Assembly: GCA_039111635.1 (NCBI GenBank)
Contig: JBCAQO010000001.1
Span: 1,860,001 to 1,924,000 of the forward strand
Source: Heterobasidion occidentale
Lineage: Eukaryota > Basidiomycota > Agaricomycetes > Russulales > Bondarzewiaceae
DNA length: 64,000 nucleotides
Direction of reading: 5' to 3'
Every line of letters starts with the position of its first letter. Position 1 is the stretch's first letter. This document shows, piece by piece, positions 9,227-18,903 of this stretch. The position numbers and the translations under genes are program-made. The notes beneath the pieces are model-generated. The model searched no databases, had not been told where the DNA came from, and saw only the letters and a list, made by a program, of their open reading frames with translations.

Positions 9227-10060
9227 TGTTAGGTCGGAGACCTATCACGTGCACCGATGCACGAAGGGGTCCCTAGGCTAAACCTCCACTGGTTCGTATA
9301 GTCGCAGATTCCAATGGATGAAGACGATGGATCGTCTTTGGGCTCTTTCGAGGAACTCGGGGTCGCTGTCGGCTTTGTTCTCAAAGAGATTGAGAAGGTG
9401 ATCTTCGAGGTCTTCTCGATGATGAGGAGGAACCGGATGATCTTCTCCTGTCCAACAGATGACACGAGGGGGTGTCCAACTGAGAACGCGGAAGGCAGCT
9501 AGCCCGGTATAGAAGCGGATGAGTAGAGGGAGGGGAGGGAAGGGAGACGAGTCCAGTGCTTCGTCAGACCGTGTAAAGAGTTTCTCAGATCTGACAGAGA
9601 TCACGAAGCATGGGCTAAGAAGGTAGCCAGACGCCGGGTGCAGTGCAGAGATCGAGTGTATTACAGGTGAACGAGCTGAGCTTCTTAGAAGCTCATCTCG
9701 GCTATTTACGTACAGAAGTGTCTAGGGCAGGATCAAGATCTGGTCCGTGCGCTTCTCAGGTACCGAAGTCAACGATTGAGATCCGTAAGCTAGAATACCT
9801 CATCGCCCTGCCATATAACCAAGTATAGTAATCCGATCACTAATGTCCATCCACATCTTCGATCGATCAAGAACCAGGAACGGGGGTCAGGAACCAATGT
9901 CTGTCCACATCAAGAATCAGGAACCAGAAGTCAGCATTCATGCGTTAGCATGTAAATGGTAAGGAGTCATGGAAAGCCATCCGAGTCTGCAGCAAGTCCG
10001 AAGCACTTGACCAGCCCATCCCCTCACATGCGAAGCACGTGTTAGGACGCGGTCCTAACA
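9227..10060 (-). repeat. RetB 3' LTR (834 bp)
   Basis: It begins TGTTAGGTCGGAGACC and ends GCGGTCCTAACA on the plus strand. TGTTAGG/CCTAACA are inverted termini. The decamer TGAACGAGCT at 9668-9677 is the predicted transcript 5' end, with a TAAATAG box on the coding strand about 31 nt upstream (about 9702-9708). Confidence 0.92.
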
Positions 10061-10073
10061 CTACCCCCTCTCT
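10061..10073 (-). promoter_or_regulatory. RetB polypurine tract
   Basis: The coding strand reads AGAGAGGGGGTAG immediately before the 3' LTR, the expected plus-strand primer. The ORF3 stop codon (10072-10074) overlaps it, so there is no untranslated spacer. Confidence 0.85.
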
Positions 10074-11736
10074 ATACAAGTCTTTGGCGCTTGGCGGGTG
10101 CACCGATGGTAGGGGCGGGTCTCCTCAGGTGAACTTCGTCGAAGGTGGGGATGTTCCGAGCAGGGTATCCGGTCCAGTTCGCGGTGTCGATTAAATGATC
10201 CAACGCCTGCTTGTGGTATCCGTATTCTTCAGCCGTCCTATCCATCTGTAGACGAAGGCGCCGGGACTGCATGCAATGCCTGTCATAGTCTTGAAGAAAG
10301 CCGCGCACTGTAACGTCCGTTCTCTGGCGAATGCCCGTGATTGGACATCCCACGACGAGATGGCCGGCGCGTCCACATTCCCAGCAGGTACGAGTGGCGG
10401 GGTCGGTGGGTGGAGAAGGCAGGAGAGTAGGCGGGTTAGGCCAGATGTTTTCGGAGTCCAGTGCGTCTGCAGGCCATCCTTCTTCAGTTGCGACAGGAAC
10501 ATCCGGCGACTGGGGGGAGGCTTCGTCGACAATGATAGGACGGGTGATGTCATCGCCGAGTAGGGGGGGGGATGGGGACACAGCAGGGGGTGACGGGGGT
10601 GGTACCGGTAGCGGCCGAAGTACCTGGCGATCCCAGACAACTTGTTCGGGGTCGTAAGGGGGACTGGTGGGCCGCATGAATTCGGCGGTCTCTTCGTCGG
10701 TGGGCCAAAAGGGTTCTGCCGCCGGGAGATCGGGTTCGGTGTTAGCCGGGGGATCGACCGTCATGGGTTCCTCAACGTCGATCTGGTGAAACCCCTGTTC
10801 CTGTACATCCGGTTTGGTCATGACCCAGGGCCTAACGTTATCCTCTGGGGTACATCCACTGGGCCAGTAGCACGCAATGGGGTGAACCCCTCGACTGTTA
10901 AGTGGGAAGGAGTGGGTCGGCAGTAGTCCCTTGGGGACGTACTCTTCGATCTCTAGCCGCGCTCCATTATGCCCCGCGAAGCGGAACCAACGGATTGTGT
11001 TCTCCTTGTAGCGGATTCGAGCGAGTACGTCGAGCCAGGCTTGTATGGTGTGCGTCTGTATGAGGACGGAGCTGGTGGTGAATATCCCTCCCAGTCGGAA
11101 ATTGACCATGTCATTGCAGATGGCGGCGAGATTGATCAATCCTTTCATACGATAGGAGGTGACGGTGAGGTTGGCGAGGAGGATGGCTTGGGTCTGGTTG
11201 AGCGGTCCAGAGAACACTTGATAGGCTTGCGCCCAGACTGCCTGCTGCAAATAGAAAAGGAAGGCACGAGGGTTCTTCAAGCCAGGCTGGTTTAGAATAA
11301 TAGGGGCCTCGTCCTCGGCGAGCGTGAGGTGATAGATGCTATTGTTCGTCGTCAGGTCCTGGTAGAGACGGATGTCGTGAAGGGGATTGGGTATAGCACG
11401 GATCCGGAAGCGCGGGTTTTCGTTGTGAACGGCAAAGGCCAATAGGGGAATGGCAATGTGTGGGTTCGGCATTTCAGCCGGGAAACGGGGAATAACGAAC
11501 TCCGTAAGGGGGTCGGCGACTGGGACGCCTTCCGACGGGATGTCGTCCTCACTGTCGTAACCCGAGTCTGTGTCGTCAATGAGCGTGGGTGTGGTAGTGG
11601 GCGGGGAGATGGTACGGAGGATGAAGGGGTTGGGGGAGGAGGTGTTGGAGGCGTGAGGCGAAGTGGTAGCGGAAGCCATTCTGAGAATGTAGCGGGGGGA
11701 GCTGTGTAAGAAAAGGTGTGCGGGGGCAAGGGACAT
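10072..11736 (-). CDS. RetB ORF3 with CCHC zinc knuckle
   Basis: This is an intact 554-codon frame from ATG 11736, 197 nt after pol, ending inside the polypurine tract. The N terminus is Ser/Thr/Pro-rich and acidic. A central region of about 250 residues looks like a folded domain (PRAFLFYLQQAVWAQAYQVF, RWFRFAGHNGARLEIEEYVP). A Pro-rich acidic stretch follows, then a CCHC knuckle (CWECGRAGHLVVGC) and a short helical C-terminal tail. The knuckle suggests nucleic-acid binding, like a second Gag or nucleocapsid. I cannot assign the central domain to any family. There is no signal peptide or membrane segment, so it is unlikely to be an Env. Confidence 0.7.
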   Translation of the reverse strand: MSLAPAHLFLHSSPRYILRMASATTSPHASNTSSPNPFILRTISPPTTTPTLIDDTDSGYDSEDDIPSEGVPVADPLTEFVIPRFPAEMPNPHIAIPLLAFAVHNENPRFRIRAIPNPLHDIRLYQDLTTNNSIYHLTLAEDEAPIILNQPGLKNPRAFLFYLQQAVWAQAYQVFSGPLNQTQAILLANLTVTSYRMKGLINLAAICNDMVNFRLGGIFTTSSVLIQTHTIQAWLDVLARIRYKENTIRWFRFAGHNGARLEIEEYVPKGLLPTHSFPLNSRGVHPIACYWPSGCTPEDNVRPWVMTKPDVQEQGFHQIDVEEPMTVDPPANTEPDLPAAEPFWPTDEETAEFMRPTSPPYDPEQVVWDRQVLRPLPVPPPSPPAVSPSPPLLGDDITRPIIVDEASPQSPDVPVATEEGWPADALDSENIWPNPPTLLPSPPTDPATRTCWECGRAGHLVVGCPITGIRQRTDVTVRGFLQDYDRHCMQSRRLRLQMDRTAEEYGYHKQALDHLIDTANWTGYPARNIPTFDEVHLRRPAPTIGAPAKRQRLV

Positions 11737-11932
11737 TCGAGTTGTAGCTGGGATGCTGAGGAATGTTTCCGTCCGATGCAGGGTGTCTTTTATACGACGG
11801 AGGAGATGCCAATGGTGGCAGCGGCGTGGAGGGATCCGAGGACAAGGGCGATAGTGATGGAGACAGCGGTGAGAGCAAGAGTTGCGACAACGGTATAAAC
11901 GGCTACTGTGGATAGAGTGGGGTCGAAAGGGG

Positions 11933-14900
11933 TCATAGTCGTTTGCCTGGCCATGCCAATCCTCGGTTGGTCTGCTTTTGTAGCTCCTGGTATGCTTGAG
12001 TCCGCCAATTAGAGTTGTCCGATCGCTTCTGCTGCAGCTTTGATCGAGACAAATCTATATTGGGCTGCTTTGGCTGCGCTTCTCGATCGTTGATCGCCGG
12101 TGGTGGCACTTTTGATCGAGGAACCAGGGGCGGCCTCTTTAGCTGCGTCATTCGTTTGTTGATCTCTTCCATGATCTGGGGGATAGCTAATCCTGTAGCG
12201 AGAAGCTTTTTTCCGATCGGATGCTTCTCGAGCTTCTTTCTGATTTGATCTTCTTCGGCTACTCTGTTGAGTTCTAATTCGATCACCAGGGCCAGAATAG
12301 AGGCTTCCATTCCTTTGACTGCCCGAGGGTGCCGGCGGTAGAAGTCCTTTATGGCTTCTTGTGCGTTAGTGACGTTTGCCGCGGTTTCCCAAGAGTTGTC
12401 CGATTCCGGGTAGCCCTTCCATTTGATCAGGTACTGCAGGATCTTCCATCGTCCGAAGCGCCTTGCTCCGACAATGGCTTCGACTTCGAATTCTTCTTGC
12501 CCTTCGATCAGGTCCGGAGCCGGTTTAGGGTAGTTTGGGCCATAGACTTCGTTTTCCTTGTAGGGCGTGAGTCGACTAGCATGGAAGACGTCGTGAATGC
12601 GCTTCCAGCTGTTGGGCAGTTTCAACCTGAAGTTGACATTTCCTATGGTGTCAGTGATTTCAAATGGCCCAAAGCGTTTGGGTCTCAGTTTTTCTGATGG
12701 GTGATCAGTGTGGATGTTCTTCCCATCGAGCCATACTTGGTCTCCTTTCTTGAAAGGCGGCAGGTCCGTTCCAAAACGGTTGTGCTGGATCCTCATGGCT
12801 TCGGCTGCAATTTCGAGGCTGGCTTGTGCTTCCTTCCTAGCACGTTGCAGAGCTTCGAGGCGAGCGTCGGCGGTGGGGACATTCGTGTTTCTGATGATGG
12901 CTGGGTAAGCCCGTGGTTGATATCCATGGAGAAGTTCAAATGGTGACTTCTGCGTGGCTGAGTGCTGATGGGTGTTGTGGGCGTATTCCGCGTAGGGGAT
13001 TAGTCCGGCCCAATCGTCCTGTGAAGAGCTGCAAAATGCTCTTAGGTATTGTTCCAATTCCTGATTCATTCGTTCAGTAGCGCCATCCGTCTGTGGGTGA
13101 TAGGCTGTGCTTAAGGCGGATTTGATTCCTAATTCTTTGAGCAGGGCTTGCGCTACTTTTGAAGCGAATTGAGTTCCTCTATCCAATATGATTTTATCTG
13201 GCAATCCATAGCGTCTCCAGGTGTTTTCTAGCAAGATTTTGGCTGTTCCATCCGAGTCGATGGTTTTCAGGCATGGAGTTATTACTGCAGTTTTGGTGAA
13301 TCGATCGGTTACTACATGTAGCGAGTCGTATCCGTTTGATTCTGGTAGATCTGTAATAAAATCCATGGTTATTGTTCCGAAGGGTCGATCTGGGATTTCT
13401 GTTGGTTGTAGGGGCACCATGGTGGGATGTGTGTCGTTCTTGGTGGATTGACAGATGGCGCATCCTTCCACATATTGGTGCACTGTTTTTGATATTCCTG
13501 GCCAAGTGAATTCTTGTCCGACTAATGCTAGAGTTCCCCTTTGTCCTGGATGTCCTGCTGCTAGATTGTCGTGGTTTAGTTTGATGATATCTTGACGAAG
13601 TTGTTCGTTTCGAGGGACATATATCTTTCCTCGATGAAGGACCAATCCTTCTTCTTCGTTCCATTCTTGTAAACCTTTCTTCATGTTTCGAGGTCCTAAG
13701 GTTTTAATCTTGGCTAAGGTTTCTAATAGCCATTCGTCTTTCCTGTTTTCTTCAATGATTCGTTTCCGGAGGTCTTCATCTATTATGGTAACGCCTCCTC
13801 GTCCAGTTGCCCTAATGTGAAGTATTTGATGAGGGTCCCAACTGTTGTCTGTATTAATGGCATTGATTTCTGCGAAAGGTCTTCGGATCTTTTCTGTGTT
13901 GTTGAAAAGTTTGGGCTCCAAGAGTGTTTCGCCTGAATTGTCAAATTCCACCCCCTTTTTATGGTCTGGACGCCGTGACAGACCGTCGGATTTATTAGTG
14001 ACTCCTGCCTTGTGCGTCAACTTGTAGTCGAAACGCGAGAGGTAGAGTGACCATCGTGCTTGTCGACGGTTTAGTTTCTGGCTTGAACGGAACCATTTGA
14101 GGTTCTTGTGGTCCGTCCAGACGTCTACCGGGTGGTCGGCGCCCTCCAAATAGTGTCGCCAAGCTTCAAAAGCTCGAACGACCGCTAGCAACTCTTTATC
14201 ATAGATTGGGTAGTTGCGTTCCGTTGGTGAGAGCGACTTGGAAATATAAGCACATGGGTGCCATTTTCCATCTTTGGCAACTTGTGATAAAACTGCTCCG
14301 GTGGCGAAGTCGGAAGCGTCGCATTCAATGCGAAACGGGTTCCTTGTGTCTGGCATAACGAGCACCGGAGATTCTGTAAATATTCGTTTTAGCGTTTGAA
14401 ACGCTTCTTCGCATGCTGGTGTCCAATCCCAGGTGCGTTCTTTCTGTGTTAACTCAAATAGCGGTCGTGCTATCTTTGAGCAGTCTTTGATAAACCTGCA
14501 ATAAAAGTTGCAAAAACCTAAAAACGATTGCACTTCCTTGACTTTTCCAGGTGTTGGCCAGTCCATAATGCCGGCCACTTTAATCGGGTCCATTTCTAGA
14601 TGTCCGTGTGATATAACATATCCAAGATAGTCAATTTTCTTTTTGTGGAAGTGGCACTTCGAGGGTTGTAGGTACAGATCGTTGTCCTGTAAGATCTGTA
14701 AAACCTTTCGAACTGTTTTGATGTGGTCATCCATTGTTTTAGAGAATACTAGGATGTTGTCCATATAGATTGCCACTAATCCGGCATAGATGAGGTCTTT
14801 GAAGAGGGCGTTCATCATAGTTTGGAACGTTGCCGGCGAGTTGGTTAATCCAAAGAACATCACTAGAGGTTCGTACATTCCTAAATTGGTGACGAACGCG

Positions 14901-16342
14901 GCCAGTTTCTCGCTTCCTTCCTTCATGCGTACGTTGTTATATCCTGTATCAACATCCATTAGTGAAAAGTATATGGCTTCGGCTAGAAGGTCCAGTAATT
15001 CTTGAATAATCGGCAAAGGGTACTTGTTCTTGATCGTTATTTCATTGAGTTTGCGATAGTCCATTACTGGTCGTAGTTTCCCATTCTTTTTCTTGATGAA
15101 GAAGAATGGGGATGCCATGTGCGATTTGGATTCTCTGATGAATCCTTTCTGGAGGTTTTCGTCTATGAATTTCCTGAGTTCCACTTGCTCTCCAGGGCTA
15201 AGACTGTATAGCTTGGGTTTGAGCGAGTGATCCATTCCTTCTTTGATTTCTATTTTGTGATCCCAAGGTCGAGAGAGCGGTAGCTGTCCCTTTGGTCGAC
15301 CTTCAAAAACCTTCCTGTAATTCCAGTATTCCTTCAGTACTATTTCTTCGAAGGATAGTTCGGGTTTCCCTTTGGCGGCTTCTTCTGCAAGCCTTTGCGA
15401 GTTGGTGTGCTTTGTTTGTTTCCCTGTCGGTGCTTTGGCAGGTTTGCTTCCTTGAGCCGGTGTGTTGGTGTATGGAAGTTCCGTGGTTTCGGCGCGATGT
15501 ATATCGACGCCTTCTTCGGAGTCGTTGTATAATTCCAGTGCCTGTAATGTTCCCGTATCCAGGCATCTAACGAGGTAGACTCCATCTTCTTCAAGATCCT
15601 TGGAGGGAAGTGCCGGAAGTCCGTCACCGTCCTCCAGAACGTCTTCTTCAGCCCATGTCGGAACCTTATAATTTCTAGTTCGGGCCTTCAGACGTTCGGC
15701 ATTCAACCTTCGAGTTGTGAACTCCGGACTTGTAGGTATTGTCCGCGGATGTGGTACTGTGGTGTTTCCCACTTTCCGGCCTGGTACTGCTTTTCCCGGC
15801 TTTTGCACTGGTATTGAGTAGTCGCCCGTTTGCGGTACTGTTTCCATGCGCCGTATGCTTGGTTTAGGACGTCCTGGTTTTCTTGTAGCTCTTCTAGCTT
15901 TTACCGGTCCTCCTTTTATTTGGCAGGAGGGTGGGCATCTGGTAAAGTGTAGCCCGTAGGCATGCCAGTCGACTTCTGGGTTATGTTCTAATAACCAGTC
16001 GGTTCCTAAAATGACGTCCTCTTTTCCTATTTCCGCGATATAGAATCTTGCTGATTCTGTATGCGACCCCCCTTTTTCGCCTAGAACCTGTAATTTGAGG
16101 TTGGCAAATTGTGTAATAGGTCCTCCCTTGAACTCGGTGTTCTGGACCGTACTGACTGGGATAGGGGTGGGGGTTTTGTGTGTAGTGATTCGATGTGCTT
16201 CTACGAAGCGAGGGTGCATAAAGATTCCAGTGGCTCCACTGTCCACTAGTGCCTGTGTAGCAGCTTTTCTATTCTTGCCTATGAGCATTGTCTCGAGTCG
16301 GAGGGATGGTGCACCATGTGATTTCATTTCCAAAAGATACAA
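11933..16342 (-). CDS. pol: RetB Pol polyprotein with a damaged RT active site (YMDN)
   Basis: An open frame of 1,469 codons carries a protease (ALVDSGATG), RT, RNase H (ECDASDFATG), an integrase zinc finger (GCAICQ), an integrase core (DFITDLPE, LDRGTQF, TDGATERMNQE), a chromodomain (YLIKWKGYPESDNSW) and a roughly 100-residue basic tail. The RT box reads YMDN (14756-14767) instead of YMDD. The second catalytic Asp is replaced by Asn (GAC to AAC), which in known RTs abolishes polymerisation. The frame is -1 to gag, but a TAA at 16394-16396 in the pol frame lies between the gag stop and pol, so simple frameshifting would not connect them. Confidence 0.92.
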   Translation of the reverse strand: MYLLEMKSHGAPSLRLETMLIGKNRKAATQALVDSGATGIFMHPRFVEAHRITTHKTPTPIPVSTVQNTEFKGGPITQFANLKLQVLGEKGGSHTESARFYIAEIGKEDVILGTDWLLEHNPEVDWHAYGLHFTRCPPSCQIKGGPVKARRATRKPGRPKPSIRRMETVPQTGDYSIPVQKPGKAVPGRKVGNTTVPHPRTIPTSPEFTTRRLNAERLKARTRNYKVPTWAEEDVLEDGDGLPALPSKDLEEDGVYLVRCLDTGTLQALELYNDSEEGVDIHRAETTELPYTNTPAQGSKPAKAPTGKQTKHTNSQRLAEEAAKGKPELSFEEIVLKEYWNYRKVFEGRPKGQLPLSRPWDHKIEIKEGMDHSLKPKLYSLSPGEQVELRKFIDENLQKGFIRESKSHMASPFFFIKKKNGKLRPVMDYRKLNEITIKNKYPLPIIQELLDLLAEAIYFSLMDVDTGYNNVRMKEGSEKLAAFVTNLGMYEPLVMFFGLTNSPATFQTMMNALFKDLIYAGLVAIYMDNILVFSKTMDDHIKTVRKVLQILQDNDLYLQPSKCHFHKKKIDYLGYVISHGHLEMDPIKVAGIMDWPTPGKVKEVQSFLGFCNFYCRFIKDCSKIARPLFELTQKERTWDWTPACEEAFQTLKRIFTESPVLVMPDTRNPFRIECDASDFATGAVLSQVAKDGKWHPCAYISKSLSPTERNYPIYDKELLAVVRAFEAWRHYLEGADHPVDVWTDHKNLKWFRSSQKLNRRQARWSLYLSRFDYKLTHKAGVTNKSDGLSRRPDHKKGVEFDNSGETLLEPKLFNNTEKIRRPFAEINAINTDNSWDPHQILHIRATGRGGVTIIDEDLRKRIIEENRKDEWLLETLAKIKTLGPRNMKKGLQEWNEEEGLVLHRGKIYVPRNEQLRQDIIKLNHDNLAAGHPGQRGTLALVGQEFTWPGISKTVHQYVEGCAICQSTKNDTHPTMVPLQPTEIPDRPFGTITMDFITDLPESNGYDSLHVVTDRFTKTAVITPCLKTIDSDGTAKILLENTWRRYGLPDKIILDRGTQFASKVAQALLKELGIKSALSTAYHPQTDGATERMNQELEQYLRAFCSSSQDDWAGLIPYAEYAHNTHQHSATQKSPFELLHGYQPRAYPAIIRNTNVPTADARLEALQRARKEAQASLEIAAEAMRIQHNRFGTDLPPFKKGDQVWLDGKNIHTDHPSEKLRPKRFGPFEITDTIGNVNFRLKLPNSWKRIHDVFHASRLTPYKENEVYGPNYPKPAPDLIEGQEEFEVEAIVGARRFGRWKILQYLIKWKGYPESDNSWETAANVTNAQEAIKDFYRRHPRAVKGMEASILALVIELELNRVAEEDQIRKKLEKHPIGKKLLATGLAIPQIMEEINKRMTQLKRPPLVPRSKVPPPAINDREAQPKQPNIDLSRSKLQQKRSDNSNWRTQAYQELQKQTNRGLAWPGKRL

Positions 16343-16449
16343 TACATCTGGATGTCCATGCTCTTGGTCAGCATCTTTACTGGCCAGAGGAGCTTACCGA
16401 TTTCCTGCAAGAATCCTACTCTCCACATCCGCTGCCGATGGGAGAGGCT

Positions 16450-17469
16450 TTAAAAATTCTTCGAGTCGCTAAAGGCTCGAACTTCCTCGATTTCTTCCAT
16501 GCTGAGTCCCATCATCATCTGACGGATGTGGTTGACTCTGTTTTTTCCTTCTTCGACGTCTTCATCGTCGAATTGTCCTTCGTCCATTTCTGCTTCGCGC
16601 ACTGGTCTGCGACGGGGGGGCTGGAATTTTCTCTTGGGTCGAGAAGGGCAGTTGCGCGCCATGTGCCCGGGTTTTTTGCAAAAGAAGCACTTGCCTTCTT
16701 TGGCAAGTTGATCTCTCTCCGCCGGGGTAAGCTTCTTGAAGCGAGTTCGGACAGCATCGGCCTCCATTTCTGCTGCGTCTACATCCATAGGTTCGTATTG
16801 GGGCTCCCTATCGTGCCGTGGGGGTGCCCTTTCATCGTAAAATGTTCGTGGCGTGTAGATTTGGAATTTTCCTTTTCGGAGGTCGTATGCTCTGTCCCTT
16901 GCGATGCGCATCCTTTCGTGTTTCTTGGCCTTCTCGACCAGTTCTTCCCATGTACCGTCTTTAGAGGGATCTTCATAAATTCCTTTTGCCAATTCCCATT
17001 TGAGTCCTCGCAGGAAATGGGTTTTCTTGGTTTCTTCGTCTACACTGGCGAGCGCCGCGAGCTGTTCAAATAGCTGAAGGTAGGTGTTAAATGATTCCTT
17101 TCCCTGATTGACTTGGGCCAGTTTGTCGCGAGCATCGGCTTCTTTGTTGAACTCCTCGAAGTCGCTGGCTATCTTTTTGCGGACGGAGGTGTAGCCGACC
17201 GTGTCTGCCCAAGTGTATTTGTTCCAATCCTTCAGCGTGTTCCTGGCCTGAGTGAAGTTTCTTGCCCATATCCCTGCGGATCCTTCCTTCATATATGATA
17301 GAGCGTAGGCGATTTTTGCGAATTCGTTCGCATAATCCTTCTTCCTGGCCAGGAACATCAGGTCGATTTCGTGGAGGAATTGCTCGGTTCGTTTCCTGTT
17401 TCCACTGAAGGTGGTGGGCTTGGCCATAGCTGGTCCCTTGGACTCATTACTTCCAGTATCTGCCGACAT
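16450..17469 (-). CDS. gag: RetB Gag (capsid and zinc knuckle)
   Basis: The first in-frame ATG is at 17469 (MSADTGSNESKG), giving about 339 residues. The capsid-like part runs from the FSGNRKRTEQF block to RGLKWELAKGIYED. It is followed by a CCHC knuckle (CFFCKKPGHMARNC) and a basic then acidic tail ending SDSKNF. The frame continues upstream without ATG as protein-like sequence to a TAA at 17995-17997, so the longest open form starts around 17994. The gag end AAT TTT TAA resembles RetA's but lacks the leading A of the slippery heptamer. Confidence 0.85.
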   Translation of the reverse strand: MSADTGSNESKGPAMAKPTTFSGNRKRTEQFLHEIDLMFLARKKDYANEFAKIAYALSYMKEGSAGIWARNFTQARNTLKDWNKYTWADTVGYTSVRKKIASDFEEFNKEADARDKLAQVNQGKESFNTYLQLFEQLAALASVDEETKKTHFLRGLKWELAKGIYEDPSKDGTWEELVEKAKKHERMRIARDRAYDLRKGKFQIYTPRTFYDERAPPRHDREPQYEPMDVDAAEMEADAVRTRFKKLTPAERDQLAKEGKCFFCKKPGHMARNCPSRPKRKFQPPRRRPVREAEMDEGQFDDEDVEEGKNRVNHIRQMMMGLSMEEIEEVRAFSDSKNF

Positions 17470-18786
17470 TGTATCGGGCTGGGGCTCTGGATCGTTAGGC
17501 GGTTCTTGATCTTCACTTGGTGCTTCAAAATACTCCGGTTCGGGGACAAACTCCGGTGTTGGGGCTCGGAAGTCTTCTTGGGGAGTGGTTTCCTGTAAGG
17601 GGGATGGAGCGGGCGTGTTTCTTCCAGAGATTCGACTTCCACTGGCTGTTTCTCTGGGTAGAGTATGTATGTGCGGTCTTGGCGAGTCACGATGCCTATT
17701 TGTCGGTGATTCAGGCTTGTCAAAGGTCTTTCTTGCGATGTAGTCCTCGATCTTAATGAGGTGTAGGTCGGGTCCTGCGTGGACGGTCTCTCCTCCCCAA
17801 GCCGCGTATTCGTATTCGCTCTTTCCTTGTTGTTTGAAGAATCCGGTGAGGATTCCCACGTAGTAGAAGTGTTCTTTCCTTTCGTCGTAATAAAGTTGAT
17901 CCTTGTCAACGTCTTCGGGTAAATCTCCGTAGACTTCTGTTGGGTCCGTTCGGTAGCCGGGAGGGTATCCCGCTGCGACTTCGTCCGTGGTTCTTTATTC
18001 TTTGAAGAAGAAGGGTACTGCCTGTCTTCTTCCTGCTTGTAATGCTTCCTGTAAGTCTGGGTCCCTTTTGATAATTTCGTTGATGGAAATATCAATTTGG
18101 TCGATGAGCTGGATGATCTCGGAGAATGTGTGTCCCGAGATGAGGGTTCGGAGATGATAAGTTTTGTGGGCGAACTCTCCTCTTCTGACAATAAAAACGA
18201 TCCCTTCAATTTCTGTTCGGACTGGTGGGGAGTTAGGAGCTTCCAGTGTGTTTTCCTAGGTTGAGGAGAAGGTCCAGTGGATGAGGATTGAGACGTGGTC
18301 TCTGTTCTCCTTGGTCTTGACGAGTTCCGCTCTGATTCCGTCTGTGTCGATATTCCTTGCGATGGTTCTTCTGAGATCGGGGATAACGGCGACGGGGAAA
18401 TCGTCTGGTCTTCCGTCGTGTATCTCGACGCAGTTCCTTGCTCTGATGACGTCGGGCTCTCCGTTGTCCGTGAGGGTGAACGGTGTCTTTGGTTCGTTGA
18501 CGAAGCAAATCCCGGAAAATCTATATCCAGTTTTAAGGAGGTCTATAAATATTTCGGGTGCTTGTTGTAGCCTGAGTGTGGCTATTCCTGAATAAACCTT
18601 TCCTGGGTTCCGGTGTCTTGCGACTTCTATAGCTCCGGGGTTGTTTATTCTTGCTTGAGGAGTCGCTGCTGGGGTGGCCGTTAGGTTTACCCTGTTGGCG
18701 ATTGCTAAAATGTTGTTGACTGATGAGAGAAAGAGCTGTCTCTGCTGGGGATCCAGCTTGAATAGGGTAGGGATAAAAGAGCTCGT
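17470..18786 (-). CDS. RetB upstream coding region in the gag frame, AUG-less, with two in-frame stops
   Basis: From 18786, just inside the primer segment, the gag frame reads as convincing protein sequence (for example RRTIARNIDTDGIRAELVKT and SEIIQLIDQIDISINEIIKR) all the way into gag. It is interrupted only by TAG 18256-18258 and TAA 17995-17997. There is no ATG in the upstream 170 codons. A CTG at 18754-18756 has A at -3 and G at +4 and could start translation. Either the stops are nonsense mutations in a formerly long Gag N-terminal domain, or they are read through. Function is unknown and I recognise no family. Confidence 0.5.
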
Positions 18787-18789
18787 TCA
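18780..18789 (-). promoter_or_regulatory. RetB primer-binding segment (self-priming type)
   Basis: Plus-strand AGCTCGTTCA lies 2 nt from the 5' LTR (18792). Its exact reverse complement TGAACGAGCT occurs in both LTRs (9668-9677 and 30131-30140), about 31 nt downstream of a TATA-like box in the coding direction. Confidence 0.8.
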
Positions 18790-18791
18790 AG

Positions 18792-18903
18792 TGTTAGGTC
18801 GGAGACCTATCACGTGCACCGATGCACGAAGGGGTCCCTAGGCTAAACCTCCACTGGTTCGTATAGTCGTAGACTCCAATGGATGAAGACGATAGATCGT
18901 CTT
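18792..18903 (-). repeat. RetB 5' LTR, inner segment (112 bp)
   Basis: This matches the first 112 bp of the left RetB LTR (9227-9338). It is interrupted at 18903 by RetC. The last five bases, GTCTT (18899-18903), are one copy of RetC's target duplication. Confidence 0.93.

Noticed and set aside
17358..18209. 283-codon minus ORF overlapping the RetB gag 5' region
   Set aside because: It is Ser/Lys/Thr/Arg-rich shadow of the gag frame, which at the same place reads as better protein.
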